From positions 1 through 7,792 of the forward strand of contig WQVT01000095.1 of assembly GCA_009785715.1 (NCBI GenBank): a DNA stretch of 7,792 nt. The letters are read 5' to 3'. The stretch is from Acidimicrobiaceae bacterium (lineage in GTDB: Bacteria; Actinomycetota; Acidimicrobiia; Acidimicrobiales; Palsa-688). Made by a program: the position numbers and the translations under genes. The notes beneath the pieces are model-generated. The model did not search any database, was not told the origin of the DNA, and saw only the letters and a program-made list of their open reading frames with translations. Within the stretch, counting starts at the first letter, position 1; every line of letters starts with the position of its first letter. Of this stretch, positions 6,127-7,792 are shown one piece after another.

Positions 6127-6639
6127 TCAGGTATCGGGCGTCGCCGCATCCAATCGGTGCCGAACCTCCGACGGATTCACGTCGAGAGCGGCCAGCAGTA
6201 CCGCTGCGGGATCGGGGGGTTCGAGAGTGAGGATCTGAGCCAGCACCTGGGGGGCTGTGACCTGGAGCCTCCGACGGTTGGGCTTGGACGCTTCCTCCAG
6301 CACTTTCTTTGCCGAGGGCGTGAGGCGGAGGCGATCCTTTTGCGCAACCTCTCTGAGCCTCGGCTTCTTCGGCACAGGGCGCATTGGCAGCTCGGGAGCG
6401 TCGGCGCCGGACCCCAGGCCCAGGGCACCCAGGGCTTCGTGATCAAGCGCTTCGAGGGCTTGGCGGGCTTGCTGCAGGTTCACGCCTAACACGGCATCGA
6501 TCGAGGGATCCTCTAACAGAGCGAGCAAGAGATGATCGGTGCCAGTTCGGCGATCACCTCGGCGACGAGCTTCCTCGCTGGCCTGCAAACAGAGGGCCCA
6601 GACGTGAAGGACCTCTGGTACAACGGATTCGGTAGTCAT
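6127..6639 (-). CDS. Stand-alone Clp N-terminal (Clp-R) domain protein
   Basis: A 170-aa protein consisting of two Clp-N repeats and nothing else. Repeat 1 (about 8-68) carries 'ALCLQASEEARRRGDRRTGTDHLLLALLED' with the usual T/DHLLLALL core. Repeat 2 (about 106-166) carries 'LTPSAKKVLEEA' and 'VTAPQVLAQILTLE'. In ClpA/ClpC this domain binds adaptors and substrates. Here the AAA+ ATPase modules, Walker motifs and protease-docking loops are all absent, so it cannot unfold proteins by itself. It may be an adaptor or decoy for the cell's ClpC, or a partner of the HTH protein. The ATG at 6639 follows an AAGGAG 6 nt upstream that lies inside the last codons of the HTH gene; only 2 nt separate the two genes, so they form one operon. 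Small HTH plus Clp-N pairs are recurrent in actinobacteria. Confidence 0.87.
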   Translation of the reverse strand: MTTESVVPEVLHVWALCLQASEEARRRGDRRTGTDHLLLALLEDPSIDAVLGVNLQQARQALEALDHEALGALGLGSGADAPELPMRPVPKKPRLREVAQKDRLRLTPSAKKVLEEASKPNRRRLQVTAPQVLAQILTLEPPDPAAVLLAALDVNPSEVRHRLDAATPDT

Positions 6640-6641
6640 GG

Positions 6642-6848
6642 TCACTCCTTGTTGTATTTGGTGTGCACGGACTGGCGGGTGACGCCCAAGGCGTCTCCGA
6701 TCTGCTGCCATGACCATCCCTTTTCCCGGGCGGCCGCGACATGTCTCGCCTCGACCCTCTCAGCCAGGCGATGCAGCGCGAGCGAGGCGCGTAGCCCAAT
6801 TGCCGGGTCATCTGACGCGAGATTCAGCTTAAGATCCTCGACATCCAT
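6642..6848 (-). CDS. Small HTH transcriptional regulator (module 2)
   Basis: A 68-aa regulator. An acidic N-terminus 'MDVEDLKLNLASDDPAIGLRASLALHRLAERVEA' (helices about 3-40) is followed by a helix-turn-helix, 'WSWQQIGDALGVTRQSVHTKY' (about 45-65), with the same GVTRQxV core as the module 1 regulator. The frame is open to 6980, but the upstream part is the operator/promoter region. The ATG at 6848 lies 7 nt after a near-consensus -10 box, so the mRNA is probably leaderless. The last codons (AAG GAG TGA) supply the Shine-Dalgarno for the Clp-N gene, coupling the two. It probably represses its own promoter through the surrounding TGTC/GACA palindromes; this is an inference from position. Confidence 0.85.
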   Translation of the reverse strand: MDVEDLKLNLASDDPAIGLRASLALHRLAERVEARHVAAAREKGWSWQQIGDALGVTRQSVHTKYNKE

Positions 6849-6855
6849 GGATGTC
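6840..6855. promoter_or_regulatory. Perfect palindrome over the HTH start codon
   Basis: GACATCCATGGATGTC is a perfect 16-bp palindrome that includes the start codon at 6848 and the predicted transcription start. Its TGTC end is shared with operator O1. It may be an extra binding site for the same regulator. Confidence 0.45.
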
Positions 6856-6869
6856 AGTTTAGACTGACA
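6852..6869. promoter_or_regulatory. Palindromic operator O1, module 2
   Basis: TGTCAGT-TTAG-ACTGACA: 7-bp perfect arms (8 bp with the flanking A/T) around a 4-bp centre. It contains the -10 box (6856-6861) of the HTH/Clp-N operon, as expected of a repressor site. Confidence 0.68.
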
Positions 6870-6884
6870 TGAGCAATATGTCAA
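6856..6884 (-). promoter_or_regulatory. Leaderless promoter of the HTH-Clp-N operon
   Basis: On the minus strand: consensus -35 TTGACA (6884-6879), a 17-bp spacer, -10 TAAACT (6861-6856), then 7 nt to the ATG at 6848. This is exactly the geometry of the module 1 promoter. Confidence 0.72.
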
Positions 6885-6896
6885 CCTAAACTGACA
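6879..6896. promoter_or_regulatory. Palindromic operator O2, module 2
   Basis: TGTCAACCTAAACTGACA differs from the reverse complement of O1 at only two of 18 positions. It overlaps the -35 box and lies 27 bp from O1 centre to centre. Confidence 0.62.
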
Positions 6897-7019
6897 CGGC
6901 AGGTCGCCACACCGACGGACAAGGCTTGACGGCCGGCGCAAGCGGTCGGGATGGCTCCCTCGGATTGTCCGCCCGAGCAACCGGCGGACCGTCCAGCCCG
7001 GCGAATCTGCCGTCCGATG

Positions 7020-7077
7020 GGTGCCCCAAAATGCGCGAGCCGCATCACTCGTGACCCTGCCACCGATCGCCGGGTCC
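7020..7077 (+). repeat. Dispersed intergenic repeat, copy 3
   Basis: The third copy; core 7057-7076 with the three-base variable part GAT. It matches copy 1 at 20 of 21 bases from 7057, and shares CCGCATC in the variable part at a 3-nt offset. A hairpin can form at 7044-7055 (ATCA-CTCG-TGAC, allowing one G-U pair on the minus strand), again beside the core. It lies past the 3' end of the cupin gene. The CCCATAAC box is degenerate here (CCCAAAA). Confidence 0.5.
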
Positions 7078-7138
7078 GGGCGGGCGAGTCGTGGGTAGTA
7101 GATCTGGGAGTCCCTCGGAATGCGGGCTGGCCAGGGGC

Positions 7139-7552
7139 TTATTCAAGGAGGGTGGCGCCGTGAGCCGCATAGAGCTGTCGCATGCGGGCCGGACTGCGGT
7201 CGTCGGTTGCGTGGATCGCCTCGATGAGCCCGAACGTCTGGGCGCCCATGACGAGCAGGTATCGAGTGGGGTTGGGAGACGGGTTCCAGAAGGTGTGCGG
7301 GACCTCGCCTGGCACGATCACCGCGCCGCCAGCCGTGATCTCCTGCACCTGTTCACCAACTTGGACCCGCAGTGTCCCCTCGAGCACATACCAGGCTTCG
7401 TCTTCTCCGTGCTTGTGCAGCGGTGGTGCCTGATACAGGTGCTCCTCTCCAGGGTTGCCCTGCGCCGTCCACTCCGCCAGCACGAGTCGGGAGCCAGCCG
7501 GGGCTAGGGCAGTTCCAGCGAGCCGTTGAGCAGCCGTGTCCGGCGTGGTCAT
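7139..7552 (-). CDS. Single-domain cupin protein
   Basis: A 137-aa one-domain cupin. Motif 1 is complete, with H46-x-H48-x3-E52-x6-G59 in 'PLHKHGEDEAWYVLEG'. Motif 2 is 'GGAVIVPGEVPHTFWN', with P81, H86 and N90, but Glu stands where the PxG glycine normally lies. H46, H48, E52 and H86 form the usual metal site (Fe, Mn, Zn or Ni). Small cupins include dioxygenases, isomerases and sugar- or auxin-binding proteins; nothing here fixes the reaction. The ATG at 7552 has a strong GGAGG 8 nt upstream, unlike the leaderless genes nearby. The frame open to 7606 would add an unlike N-terminus. TACGAT on the minus strand (7599-7594) may be the -10 box. It appears to be a single-gene unit. Confidence 0.9.
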   Translation of the reverse strand: MTTPDTAAQRLAGTALAPAGSRLVLAEWTAQGNPGEEHLYQAPPLHKHGEDEAWYVLEGTLRVQVGEQVQEITAGGAVIVPGEVPHTFWNPSPNPTRYLLVMGAQTFGLIEAIHATDDRSPARMRQLYAAHGATLLE

Positions 7553-7709
7553 GATCGGTGCCTCCAAGGCGATCGGCGGTGGACTGGTTCGCGATCGTAG
7601 AAGCACCCTTCCCGGCGGAGTCGGCTCATTCTCGCCCTACCACTCGCCGGCCCACACCCGGCGTTACGTTGGGGATCAGCGCAGCGTGCCGCCCGCTCAC
7701 CCCTGCCGG

Positions 7710-7792
7710 ATGTTCACGTCGGATCAGATCCAGGCGATGGCCGACGGGCTCGGAGCCCACGCCCTGGCCATGTCGGCAAGCAACTGGCTCTC
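7710..7792 (+). CDS. Possible partial gene, cut by the window end
   Basis: An open frame from the ATG at 7710 (MFTSDQIQAMADGLG...) continues for 27 codons to the edge without a stop. Its residue mix looks protein-like and amphipathic. An in-frame GTG at 7686 is an alternative start. No Shine-Dalgarno is seen, and the fragment is too short to assign a family. It would be divergent from the cupin gene. Confidence 0.35.
   Translation, partial: MFTSDQIQAMADGLGAHALAMSASNWL

Noticed and set aside
107..7077. Near-identical 21-base repeats (copies 1 and 3) as att sites of a ~7-kb island
   Set aside because: A third copy lies in between, there is no integrase or tRNA, and all copies sit past 3' ends of genes, which fits a dispersed intergenic element better.

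Overview
The window is GC-rich DNA with GTG and possibly TTG starts, high-GC codon use, and promoters whose -10 box lies only about 7 nt from the start codon (leaderless mRNAs). Together with the families present (DUF664 DinB-like protein, actinobacterial-type Nudix, small HTH plus Clp-N pair), this points to a member of the Actinomycetota. It could be a poorly characterised lineage or a metagenome bin. No rRNA, tRNA, transposase, integrase or CRISPR array was seen.

Layout, left to right. (1) 163-1217, minus strand: a DinB/DUF664 protein followed 32 nt later by a HIT-family hydrolase. (2) 1267 onward, plus strand: a Nudix hydrolase, divergent from the DinB gene. Its frame stays open far beyond the family's usual end and runs antisense into the next gene. 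(3) 1881-2978, minus strand: a 365-aa protein of unknown function with a HEPN-like RNxxxH motif. (4) 2979-3365: a gene-poor gap. (5) 3366-4645, minus strand: a two-gene operon of a small HTH regulator and a clan GH-A-like TIM-barrel glycosidase, overlapping at the stop/start. (6) 4933-5872, plus strand: a TPR-repeat protein and a SnoaL-like (NTF2-fold) protein. (7) 6127-6848, minus strand: a second small HTH regulator followed 2 nt later by a free-standing double Clp-N domain protein. (8) 7139-7552, minus strand: a single-domain cupin. (9) 7710 to the end, plus strand: a possible truncated gene start.

The most striking regulatory structure is shared by the two HTH operons. In each, a sigma-70-type promoter with a 17-bp spacer sits exactly 7 nt before the ATG, and paired palindromes overlap the -35/-10 region. 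This suggests two autoregulated modules in which related HTH proteins control unrelated partner genes (a glycosidase-like protein and a Clp-N protein). A second observation is a roughly 55-bp intergenic repeat found three times. Each copy lies on the plus strand, downstream of the 3' end of a minus-strand gene, and contains a hairpin whose arms differ between copies but still pair.

Otherwise the genes look like independent small accessory or house-cleaning enzymes (HIT, Nudix, DinB, SnoaL, cupin), not one pathway. I see no complete known defence or biosynthetic system.
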